Below are positions 1 to 6,286 of a stretch of DNA of 11,988 bases, in pieces. Position 1 is the first letter of the stretch; every line of letters begins with the position of its first letter. The position numbers and the translations under genes were made by a program. A model generated the notes under the pieces. That model ran no database searches. It was not told the origin of the DNA and saw nothing but the letters and a program-made list of their open reading frames with translations. This DNA is from Methylococcaceae bacterium (lineage in GTDB: Bacteria > Pseudomonadota > Gammaproteobacteria > Methylococcales > Methylomonadaceae): the NCBI GenBank assembly GCA_030699345.1, contig JAUYMX010000568.1:1-11988 (forward strand). Direction: 5' to 3'.

Positions 1-1097
1 ATAAAGGCGATATGCAGCTCTTAGAAGTATCAAAGCAAATCAGTGGCTATCAGTCTCAGCTGGCGGCTATTCAGTCGCAATTGGCGACTTTAGAAGCCGA
101 TTCTGCGGGTAAAAACGAACACTTCAATAAAACCCTCGCAGATTTTTCACAATTACATAACGAAAAACTTGATAGCGCACGCAAAGAATTAAGTGATTCG
201 ATCTCTCAAGTACAGCGTCAGTTAGGCAAAACTCGTGGTGATTGGTTGATAGCCGATGCCGAGTATTTGCTAACAGTTGCTAATCAACGACTGTATTTAA
301 GTGGTGACATCAATACCACTCGAGCAGCGTTGGAAGCAGCAGATCAGCGACTGCGTGAAAGTGGCGATGCCGGTGGCTTCAAAGTAAGGGAGCAAATTGC
401 CAAAGAGATCGCCGCGCTTAGTAACATTACCGTTATTGATACGGTAGGCATTTACGGAACTATTCAATCCTTAGAAGATCGTGTTAATGGCTTGGTACTA
501 TTTTTACCCTATTCGGGGAAAGCGTTGGCTGAGCCTACGGCTGAAACTGAGGCCGCTAAAAAAGAACCTGCAGCAGATAAAGAAACTTCTGGGCTGGTTG
601 ACTCCGCCCTTGAGCAGTTGGAAGGCATTGTTACCATTCGACACACTGAACAACCTATTAAAGAGATTTTGACACCTCAGCAAGCTGAATTCATCAGAGA
701 GCAGCTCAGGGTGAAGCTGGAAATGGTCAAAATTGCCTTGGTTCAACAAAATCAGGCGCTGTATCAGGTTGGCTTAGCAGATGCAAAAAAATGGGCTGAA
801 CATAATTTTGCCACGAACGCAGACACTAGCGCGTTTATCGCCGAGTTAGACCGGCTAAATGCAGTTAATATGCACAACCAATATCCTGACATCAGCTTAT
901 CGTTGAAACTGTTGAAGGATATTACTAAGTTAAGAATTGAGGCTGATAAAGCCTCACCGATTAATGAGCCGACAAGTCCAGCCCCATCAACACCAGCGGT
1001 AGCAGCACCTCCTGTTGTAAATACAGAAAAAGCCCCAGATGCTGAAAAACCCGTTGAAGCACCAAAGCCCGAGCCAGCTAAAAAGAGTAAAAAATGA
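1..1097 (+). CDS. hemX: HemX family protein, 5' end cut off by the window
   Basis: The reading frame is open to the left edge (first full codon at position 3), so the ATG at 12 is probably internal. HemX proteins are inner-membrane anchored, with a short cytoplasmic N-terminus, one membrane span and a periplasmic coiled-coil domain. The span must lie outside the window. Counting from the ATG at 12, residues 1-75 are a Gln/Leu-rich coiled coil. They are followed by the family's typical stretch around W78 to L95 (ADAEYLL, ANQRLYL). Residues 172-195 are a Glu/Ala/Lys-rich insertion, and residues 316-361 are a Pro/Ala/Lys-rich, low-complexity tail ending in KKSKK. In E. coli the gene lies in hemCDXY. 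An old assignment as uroporphyrinogen-III methyltransferase is not supported, because no methyltransferase fold is visible here. The stop codon overlaps the start of hemY (ATGA), which indicates translational coupling. The family call is firm; the biochemical role is not known. Confidence 0.87.
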   Translation, partial: KGDMQLLEVSKQISGYQSQLAAIQSQLATLEADSAGKNEHFNKTLADFSQLHNEKLDSARKELSDSISQVQRQLGKTRGDWLIADAEYLLTVANQRLYLSGDINTTRAALEAADQRLRESGDAGGFKVREQIAKEIAALSNITVIDTVGIYGTIQSLEDRVNGLVLFLPYSGKALAEPTAETEAAKKEPAADKETSGLVDSALEQLEGIVTIRHTEQPIKEILTPQQAEFIREQLRVKLEMVKIALVQQNQALYQVGLADAKKWAEHNFATNADTSAFIAELDRLNAVNMHNQYPDISLSLKLLKDITKLRIEADKASPINEPTSPAPSTPAVAAPPVVNTEKAPDAEKPVEAPKPEPAKKSKK

Positions 1098-2323
1098 AAA
1101 ATATCTTATATTTTTTGGGGCCGCTCTTTTTCGCCATTGCGGTAGCTTTTTTTGCTAGTAATTGGTTGGGAGGGTATGAAAACCCTGGCTATGTCCTAAT
1201 TGGTATTGGCAATTGGTCATTAGAAACCTCGTTGGTGGTGTTTACTGTTACGCTGATCATTGGCTTTTTTGCCTTTTATGTGTTTTTTAGGTTTTTGGGA
1301 TGGCTAATCCGTCTGCCTGGACAGCTTAAGCAGCGTGGTCGTAACGTTAAATTTAACCGTTCACAAGAAGCTTTAATTGCCGGCCTTGTCGATTCCGCTG
1401 AAGGGAACTGGGAAAAAGCCGAAAAGGTATTAATTAAGCATGTGTCACACAGTGGCGCGCCGTTGATTCATTATTTAACGGCGGCAAGAGCTGCTCAATC
1501 ACGCGGTGCGCTTGATAAAAGAGATGAATATCTTAAGCAAGCGGCGGCTCAAGCACCGGGGTCTGATGTGGTGGTTGGCCTGACCCAGGCCGAATTGCAT
1601 TTATCGGGCAATCAGTTTGAACAAGCCTTGGAAACATTAACTAAGTTGCATTCCATAGATCCTGGTCATGCCAGTGTGCTTAAGCTTATGCATCAAGCCT
1701 ATCAACGCGCTGGTGATTGGGAGGGTATTCGCAAGCTAATTCCTTCACTGAATACCAATAAAGTATTGATGGAAGCAGAGATTAAGCTGTTGGAAACGGA
1801 AGCATTTAGTAATTTGCTCAGACAAGCTGCAGCAGAAGGCAATGTTTCGGTTTGTGAAGAGTTATGGGCGGAAATCCCCGAGTACATTAAAAATATGCCG
1901 GGAATATCGGCTATTTATTTTGCAGCCATGATCGGCGTGGGGGCAGGTGCAAAAATTGAAGCGGAACTTGCCAGGGCCGTGTCGAAAAATTGGAACGAAA
2001 CGTTATTGGAATTATTTGGCTGTGTGGAGTCGAATGACGTTTTCAAGCAAATTGAAATGGCAGAACAGTGGCTTTCCGTACAACCCAATAGCTCTGTCCT
2101 GTTGAATGTTTTAGGTAAGTTAAGTTTAAAGTCTGGCAACAATGCCAACTCCGAAGCCTATTTATTGCGTAGTATTGCTGTTGAGCCTTCGGTGAGTGCG
2201 TATCAATTGTTGGGCGATCTTAGTTACTTGCAAGGTGACAAAGACAAAGCCAGTGAGTTTTACAAACAAGGTTTGGAGCTTGCTTCTAGCGAAATTGTAA
2301 AACGTATCGATACCATCTCATAA
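1094..2323 (+). CDS. hemY: HemY family membrane TPR protein
   Basis: This 409-residue protein has the usual HemY layout and a normal family length of about 400. It has two hydrophobic N-terminal spans, at about residues 5-25 and 44-66, followed by a basic stretch (about 77-88). A TPR-type helical repeat region then runs to the C-terminus, with clear repeats near 94-150, 160-210 and 330-395. It is distinct from the protoporphyrinogen oxidase of Gram-positive bacteria that is also called HemY. In proteobacteria it is an inner-membrane protein linked to tetrapyrrole synthesis by its position behind hemC/hemD/hemX; its molecular role is unsettled. The ATG overlaps the hemX stop by ATGA, and a GAG-type ribosome binding site sits 6 nt upstream inside hemX. 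It is the last gene of its operon: the next gene converges on it from the other strand. Confidence 0.9.
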   Translation: MKNILYFLGPLFFAIAVAFFASNWLGGYENPGYVLIGIGNWSLETSLVVFTVTLIIGFFAFYVFFRFLGWLIRLPGQLKQRGRNVKFNRSQEALIAGLVDSAEGNWEKAEKVLIKHVSHSGAPLIHYLTAARAAQSRGALDKRDEYLKQAAAQAPGSDVVVGLTQAELHLSGNQFEQALETLTKLHSIDPGHASVLKLMHQAYQRAGDWEGIRKLIPSLNTNKVLMEAEIKLLETEAFSNLLRQAAAEGNVSVCEELWAEIPEYIKNMPGISAIYFAAMIGVGAGAKIEAELARAVSKNWNETLLELFGCVESNDVFKQIEMAEQWLSVQPNSSVLLNVLGKLSLKSGNNANSEAYLLRSIAVEPSVSAYQLLGDLSYLQGDKDKASEFYKQGLELASSEIVKRIDTIS

Positions 2324-2342
2324 ATTCTAAAACCAATCACTT

Positions 2343-2367
2343 AGAGTAGCGGGTCGCCCGCTACTCT
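2343..2367. terminator. Perfect 11-bp hairpin between convergent genes
   Basis: An exact inverted repeat (AGAGTAGCGGG, loop TCG, CCCGCTACTCT) lies in the 74-nt gap between the ends of hemY (plus strand) and the JAMM protease gene (minus strand). Its position, strength and symmetry suggest a two-way transcript end. No run of T follows the stem on either strand, so it is not a textbook intrinsic terminator. It may instead act as a 3'-end stabiliser, or be a copy of an intergenic repeat. Confidence 0.5.
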
Positions 2368-2397
2368 CATCTCGACATAGCGATTTTCTCGATTAAT

Positions 2398-2817
2398 TTA
2401 AGCCTCTTCACTCAGCGACAGAGTAACTTCTTTGAAGCGGCCTTGTTCTAGTCTAAACCCTCTCATCTCTAGCACGCCTTTCGTGTTAAGCGAAATAATA
2501 AGATAGAACGCATCCGGATAGGCTGCAAGTTCCAAGTCTATAGCGGAAGGCTGTGCTGGTGCGGTTGGGTGGGAGTGATAGATTGCAAACAACTCTTCAC
2601 CTCGTTCGCGCATTTGAGCCAAGGCAGTAATTTGTTGTTTTGCGTCCAGTAAAAAACGCTGTTGTGGTTGATCAGCAATATTGGTGACAGGATAGCAATG
2701 AGTAGGTAAGTCATTTTTACCGCCTATCAAGCCACAAACTTCCGTATCAGGTGAGATTTGTGCCAGATGAAGTAACTGGGTCGTTATTTTGCGTGGAATT
2801 TGGATGTCTGGGTTCAT
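2398..2817 (-). CDS. JAMM/MPN (M67 family) metalloprotease
   Basis: This is a compact JAMM (Mov34/MPN/PAD-1) zinc metalloprotease of 139 residues from the ATG at 2817. All motif residues are present: the upstream Glu in TEVCGLIGG (residue 26), the zinc-binding His pair in HSHP (81 and 83), and Ser91 and Asp94 in PSAIDLE. Bacterial members of this class cleave ubiquitin-like sulfur carriers or small peptides; the substrate here is not known. The frame stays open to a TTG at 2859 that would overlap the prmC end, but no ribosome binding site precedes it. The ATG start gives the usual family length and N-terminus (NPDIQIPRKI), so I prefer it. The gene lies 29 nt behind prmC and is the last of the hemA-prfA-prmC run. 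No ThiF/MoeB-like E1 or ThiS/MoaD-like partner is next to it. Fold and active site are firm; the start is moderately sure. Confidence 0.85.
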   Translation of the reverse strand: MNPDIQIPRKITTQLLHLAQISPDTEVCGLIGGKNDLPTHCYPVTNIADQPQQRFLLDAKQQITALAQMRERGEELFAIYHSHPTAPAQPSAIDLELAAYPDAFYLIISLNTKGVLEMRGFRLEQGRFKEVTLSLSEEA

Positions 2818-2846
2818 GTCTTTGCTGAATATTGATGGAAATGAAG

Positions 2847-3689
2847 TTAGCCATGCCAACGGCCGAGAGTGACACGGGGTTGGTTGGCATAGTCTTGGTA
2901 AGTAGTAATTTGTTGGTAATTAAAATCGGCAAATAGCTTTTGCATCTGTTGTTCTTGGTTATAGCCGTGTTCGATGAGTAAGTAGCCGTGGATTTTCAAG
3001 TGGTTACGTGCTTCGCTGATGATGATTTTAATATCACTAAGCCCTTGGTCTTTAGCACGCAATGCCGATTGCGGTTCAAACCGAAGATCGCCTTGTTGGA
3101 GATGAATATCGTCTTCAGCAATATATGGCGGGTTGCTGATGATTAAGTCAAATTGGCTAATAGGTATTTGGTTAAACCAGTTGCTATTGATAAAACTAAC
3201 GTTGTTTGTCTCATGTCTTGTTGCATTACTTTTAGCGCAAGTGAGTGCTGCTACGCTCTGATCGGTGGCGATTATATTTGCTAGAGGCCGTTCAGCCGCG
3301 AGGGTGATGGCGATAATGCCGGAGCCAGTGCCCAAGTCGATTATCTTGGCCGGTTGATGTTCGGGTATTAGCGTTAACGCAAGTTCAATGAGAATTTCGG
3401 TGTCAGGTCGAGGGATCAATACATCCTGCGTAACAATAAAATCACGAGACCAAAACTCTTTTTGTCCAGTGATATAAGCAACAGGTTGACCCTGTTGCCT
3501 TAGTTCAATTAATTGCCAATAGGCATCGATTTCTGATGCGTTTAAGGTCTTTTCAGGCCATGCACGTAAATAACTACGTGGCTTGCCGAGTACATGACAC
3601 ATCAATACTTCTGCATCAAGAGCCGCTGAGTCAGAGCTTGTTGCCAGTTTATCCTTGGCTTTACTGAGCAGGGATTGTATGCATGGCAT
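2847..3689 (-). CDS. prmC: Peptide chain release factor N5-glutamine methyltransferase
   Basis: PrmC (HemK) uses S-adenosylmethionine to methylate the side-chain amide of the Gln in the GGQ motif of RF1 and RF2, which raises the efficiency of peptide release. The 280-residue protein has the usual family length. The N-terminal helical substrate-binding part (about 1-85) is followed by the PRPDTE stretch at 94-99, the SAM-binding DLGTGSG at 118-124, and the catalytic and substrate-binding NPPY at 186-189. The C-terminus GRWHG is typical. The start is 3 nt behind the stop of prfA, which encodes its substrate, so the two are almost certainly co-translated. No frame damage or missing residue is seen. 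Confidence 0.96.
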   Translation of the reverse strand: MPCIQSLLSKAKDKLATSSDSAALDAEVLMCHVLGKPRSYLRAWPEKTLNASEIDAYWQLIELRQQGQPVAYITGQKEFWSRDFIVTQDVLIPRPDTEILIELALTLIPEHQPAKIIDLGTGSGIIAITLAAERPLANIIATDQSVAALTCAKSNATRHETNNVSFINSNWFNQIPISQFDLIISNPPYIAEDDIHLQQGDLRFEPQSALRAKDQGLSDIKIIISEARNHLKIHGYLLIEHGYNQEQQMQKLFADFNYQQITTYQDYANQPRVTLGRWHG

Positions 3690-3692
3690 TGT

Positions 3693-4778
3693 TTAATCGT
3701 CGCCCAGCTGTGTTAATAGTTCGGCTTGATGTTCGCTGATTAGTGGCTGTATTACATGTTCCAGGCCACCTTGCATAATCTCGTCCAATTTATAAAGAGT
3801 AAGATTAATACGATGGTCGGTTAAGCGGCCTTGGGGGTAATTGTAAGTGCGGATACGTTCCGAGCGATCGCCACTACCTACTTGCAGCTTCCGGGTGGCT
3901 GACTGCTCCGCATGGTGTTTTTCCTGTTCAGCCGATAATAGCCTCGATGCCAACAGTGACATGGCGCGAGCGCGGTTTTTATGTTGTGAGCGTTCATCTT
4001 GGCACTCGACAACTACGCCGCTTGGTAGATGAGTAATACGAATTGCCGATTCGGTTTTATTGACGTGCTGACCGCCCGCGCCAGAGGCGCGATAAGTATC
4101 AACTTTAAGGTCGGCAGGATTAATGTCAATGGCGTCGACTTCTTCCACTTCGGGCATGATTGCTACTGTGCAAGCAGAAGTGTGGATGCGGCCTTGTGAT
4201 TCTGTTTCTGGTACACGTTGCACTCGGTGGGTGCCTGACTCAAACTTTAATTGCGAATAGACATCGCGCCCGGACACGCGCAGGATGACTTCTTTATAGC
4301 CACCATGTTCACCATGGCTTTCGCTGATAATTTCAGTTTGCCAGCCTTTGCGTTCGGCATAGCGTTGATACATGCGCGACAAATCCCCGGAAAATATAGC
4401 CGCTTCATCACCGCCGGTGCCGGCCCGGACTTCAAGAAAAATATTGCGGTTATCGTTGGGGTCTTTGGGTAACAGTAGTACCTGTAAATCTTGGTCCAGA
4501 GCTTCAAGTTGCTGTTCCGTCTCGCGTGCTTCTTCTTTAGCTAATTCGCGCAATTCAGGATCGCTATCTGTGGCCATTTCTTTAGCCGAAGCCAATGATT
4601 CTAATGTGTTTTCATAGCGTTTGTAGCAATCAACCAAAGGCGCGATTTGTGCGTATTCCTGGCTGAGTGCGCGAAATTTATTTTGATTGTTTTGTGTATC
4701 CGGCTCTGAGAGCAAGGCAGCGATTTCGTCATAACGTTCGCACAGGTTTTCCAATTTTTGTTGTATTGATGGTTTCAT
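3693..4778 (-). CDS. prfA: Peptide chain release factor 1
   Basis: RF1 recognises UAA and UAG in the ribosomal A site and triggers hydrolysis of peptidyl-tRNA. The length of 361 residues is normal. The stop-codon recognition tripeptide is PET (190-192, in RVQRVPETESQGR), fitting the RF1 P-x-T pattern and not the SPF of RF2. The catalytic GGQ is at 235-237 (GAGGQHVNKTESA), and Gln237 is the residue that the product of the next gene, prmC, would methylate. The N-terminal 100 residues form the usual helical domain 1. The start ATG overlaps the hemA stop (ATGA), so translation is probably coupled to hemA. Confidence 0.97.
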   Translation of the reverse strand: MKPSIQQKLENLCERYDEIAALLSEPDTQNNQNKFRALSQEYAQIAPLVDCYKRYENTLESLASAKEMATDSDPELRELAKEEARETEQQLEALDQDLQVLLLPKDPNDNRNIFLEVRAGTGGDEAAIFSGDLSRMYQRYAERKGWQTEIISESHGEHGGYKEVILRVSGRDVYSQLKFESGTHRVQRVPETESQGRIHTSACTVAIMPEVEEVDAIDINPADLKVDTYRASGAGGQHVNKTESAIRITHLPSGVVVECQDERSQHKNRARAMSLLASRLLSAEQEKHHAEQSATRKLQVGSGDRSERIRTYNYPQGRLTDHRINLTLYKLDEIMQGGLEHVIQPLISEHQAELLTQLGDD

Positions 4779-6034
4779 TGCGTTGAATTTAGTTTAAGAA
4801 TTTCTCGAGCTGCGGCGACCAAGTCATGGCGTTCGTTTTCTGCGGCAATTCGTATTTGAGTGCTGGGTGTATGGATGAGTTTATTGGTCAGGCTGTGCGC
4901 TAGTCGATTAAGTACTTCTTCGGGAGCCATGCCATTTTTTAATAATGAAAGTGCTTTTTGTAAGGTGTCATCACGATTTTGTTCTGCTTGTAATCGGTAA
5001 TCTTGAATAATTGACTGTGCGTTTTGAGCTCTGAGCCATGCCAAAAAATGATTGACTTGTGTGTCGATAATTTCTTCCGCTTCTTCAGCAGCCTGGCGTC
5101 GTGAGAGCATATTTTGGTCAATGGTGGATTGCAAGTCATCAACTGTGTATAGATACACATCTGAAAGTTGCTCTACTTCAGCTTCAATGTCTCTAGGAAC
5201 GGCAAGGTCGACCATAAACATAGGTTTGTGCTTGCGTTTTTTTAACGCACTTTCTACTCTGCCTTTACCCAGTATTGGTAATTGGCTGGCAGTCGATGAG
5301 ATAACAATATCGGCTTCAGCAAGATGATTGGGCAATTCCGATAAGGCAATGGCATAACCGTTAAATTGAATTGCCAAGGCATGTGCTTTGTCATAACTCC
5401 GGTTAGCAATGATAATACGCCCAATGCCTTGCTGGGATAAATGGCGAGCGGTGAGTTCTATGGTTTCACCGGCACCTATTAATAATGCGGTTTGGTCGCT
5501 TAATTTATCAAAGATTTGTTGGGCTAATTGAACAGCGGCAAAGGCAATCGATACTGGGCTGGAACCAATGGCGGTATCGGTGCGGACTTTTTTTGCTGCG
5601 GTAAACGTATGTTGAAATAATTTGCCAAGTTGTTTACCTAAAGTACCTGCTTCGTGCGCGGCTTGATACGCTGTTTTCATTTGCCCAAGAATTTGCGGCT
5701 CACCAAGTATCATGGAGTCGAGTCCGCAAGCGACACGGAACATGTGCCGACACACTGAAGAATCGGTATGTGTGTATAAGTAGGGGGTTAATTCAGATGG
5801 ATTAATGTGTTTATTTTTTGCGACCCAGTCGATCACAATTTGTTCATCGGCGGCATTGGCTGTGCAATAGAATTCAGTTCGGTTGCATGTTGAAAGTATA
5901 GCTGCCTCTTTGATGTCTTTAATTCGCCAGAAATCTTGCAATGAGGCTTTTAAAATTTCAGCAGGAAACACCAGTCGCTCCCGAATAGAAACTGGCGCAG
6001 TCTGGTAATTAATTCCAACTGAAAGAAATGTCAT
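4775..6034 (-). CDS. hemA: Glutamyl-tRNA reductase
   Basis: HemA reduces glutamyl-tRNA(Glu) with NADPH to glutamate-1-semialdehyde, the first committed step of C5-pathway tetrapyrrole synthesis. From the ATG at 6034 the protein has 419 residues and begins MTFLSVGINYQTAPVSIRER, matching the usual HemA N-terminus. The catalytic cysteine is Cys50 in STCNRTEF. The GLDSMILGEPQILGQ stretch lies at 104-118, the nucleotide-binding GAGE at 187-190, and the dimerisation helices occupy about 310-415. An upstream in-frame ATG at 6079 would add 15 residues with no family counterpart. Neither start has a good ribosome binding site, so the choice rests on homology. HemA heads the hemA-prfA-prmC-JAMM run and has a sigma70-like promoter upstream. 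Confidence 0.95.
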   Translation of the reverse strand: MTFLSVGINYQTAPVSIRERLVFPAEILKASLQDFWRIKDIKEAAILSTCNRTEFYCTANAADEQIVIDWVAKNKHINPSELTPYLYTHTDSSVCRHMFRVACGLDSMILGEPQILGQMKTAYQAAHEAGTLGKQLGKLFQHTFTAAKKVRTDTAIGSSPVSIAFAAVQLAQQIFDKLSDQTALLIGAGETIELTARHLSQQGIGRIIIANRSYDKAHALAIQFNGYAIALSELPNHLAEADIVISSTASQLPILGKGRVESALKKRKHKPMFMVDLAVPRDIEAEVEQLSDVYLYTVDDLQSTIDQNMLSRRQAAEEAEEIIDTQVNHFLAWLRAQNAQSIIQDYRLQAEQNRDDTLQKALSLLKNGMAPEEVLNRLAHSLTNKLIHTPSTQIRIAAENERHDLVAAAREILKLNSTQ

Positions 6035-6101
6035 TGTTATGATGTTTTTAGATTTGATGGGTGCTCTATTATTCAGCATCCAAGAGCAGGGCGTCGATTA
6101 A

Positions 6102-6132
6102 ATCTGTAATTGTTCCATTTAACCGTACAGAT
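6102..6132. repeat. Inverted repeat ATCTGTA/TACAGAT in the hemA leader
   Basis: Two 7-bp arms (ATCTGTA at 6102-6108 and TACAGAT at 6126-6132) face each other across 17 nt. They lie in the presumed 5' leader of hemA, downstream of its predicted promoter and upstream of the promoter of the divergent TPR gene. They could form a weak RNA stem or bind a dimeric regulator. With 7-bp arms, chance is a real alternative. Confidence 0.3.
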
Positions 6133-6143
6133 GGCTTTTCGGA

Positions 6144-6158
6144 AAAATCGCAGATTTT
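6144..6158. promoter_or_regulatory. Operator-like palindrome AAAATC-GCA-GATTTT
   Basis: A perfect 6-bp inverted repeat with a 3-nt centre sits between the two divergent start regions. It covers roughly +4 to +18 of the predicted hemA transcript and abuts the weak -35 region of the predicted TPR-gene promoter, so a bound protein could affect both directions. I do not recognise it as the site of a named regulator. Confidence 0.35.
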
Positions 6159-6185
6159 ATGTCAGTCTATTCTAAAAAATATAAT
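6157..6185 (+). promoter_or_regulatory. Candidate promoter of the TPR lipoprotein gene
   Basis: A perfect -10 hexamer TATAAT lies at 6180-6185. The matching -35 position (6157-6162, TTATGT, 17-nt spacer) is poor, so activity would depend on the -10 or on an activator. The expected transcript start near 6192 gives a leader of about 95 nt before the GTG at 6287. A second weak -10-like GATAAT at 6236-6241 has no convincing -35 and is less likely. Confidence 0.42.
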
Positions 6186-6196
6186 GGCTTTGTCCA
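6169..6196 (-). promoter_or_regulatory. Sigma70-like promoter of the hemA operon
   Basis: Read on the minus strand, a -35 TGGACA (6191-6196, 5 of 6 match to TTGACA) and a -10 TAGAAT (6169-6174, 5 of 6 match to TATAAT) are separated by 16 nt. Transcription would start near 6162, leaving a hemA leader of about 128 nt. The spacer contains the -10 of the opposite-facing promoter, so the two promoters overlap physically. Confidence 0.5.
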
Positions 6197-6286
6197 AATC
6201 AAACGCAACAGTGGCTGGAATTGGTGGGTTTTTCTGATAATTCATAAAAATGCAGTGCGTATTAACAAATCAAATGGGATGTTTTC

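Noticed and set aside
2818..2859. TTG start extending the JAMM protease by 14 residues
   Set aside because: No ribosome binding site lies ahead of the TTG, it would overlap prmC, and the ATG at 2817 gives the normal family N-terminus.
4203..4211. PET instead of the E. coli PAT in the RF1 stop-codon recognition motif, as a hint of recoding
   Set aside because: The middle residue of the RF1 P-x-T motif varies among bacteria. The rest of RF1 is standard, and nothing in the window suggests altered stop-codon use.
5052..5327. Open frame of 91 codons on the plus strand opposite hemA
   Set aside because: It is a Ser/Arg-rich shadow of the hemA reading frame with no domain and no ribosome binding site.
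6035..6079. Upstream ATG for hemA adding 15 residues
   Set aside because: HemA proteins begin at the MTFLSVGIN-type sequence. The extension has no family counterpart and no better ribosome binding site.
6184..6237. A 17-codon ORF (ATG to TGA) in the hemA/TPR divergent region, as a possible leader peptide
   Set aside because: Its ATG overlaps the only good -10 box for that strand, so it would not be on the transcript. It has no ribosome binding site and no run of regulatory codons.
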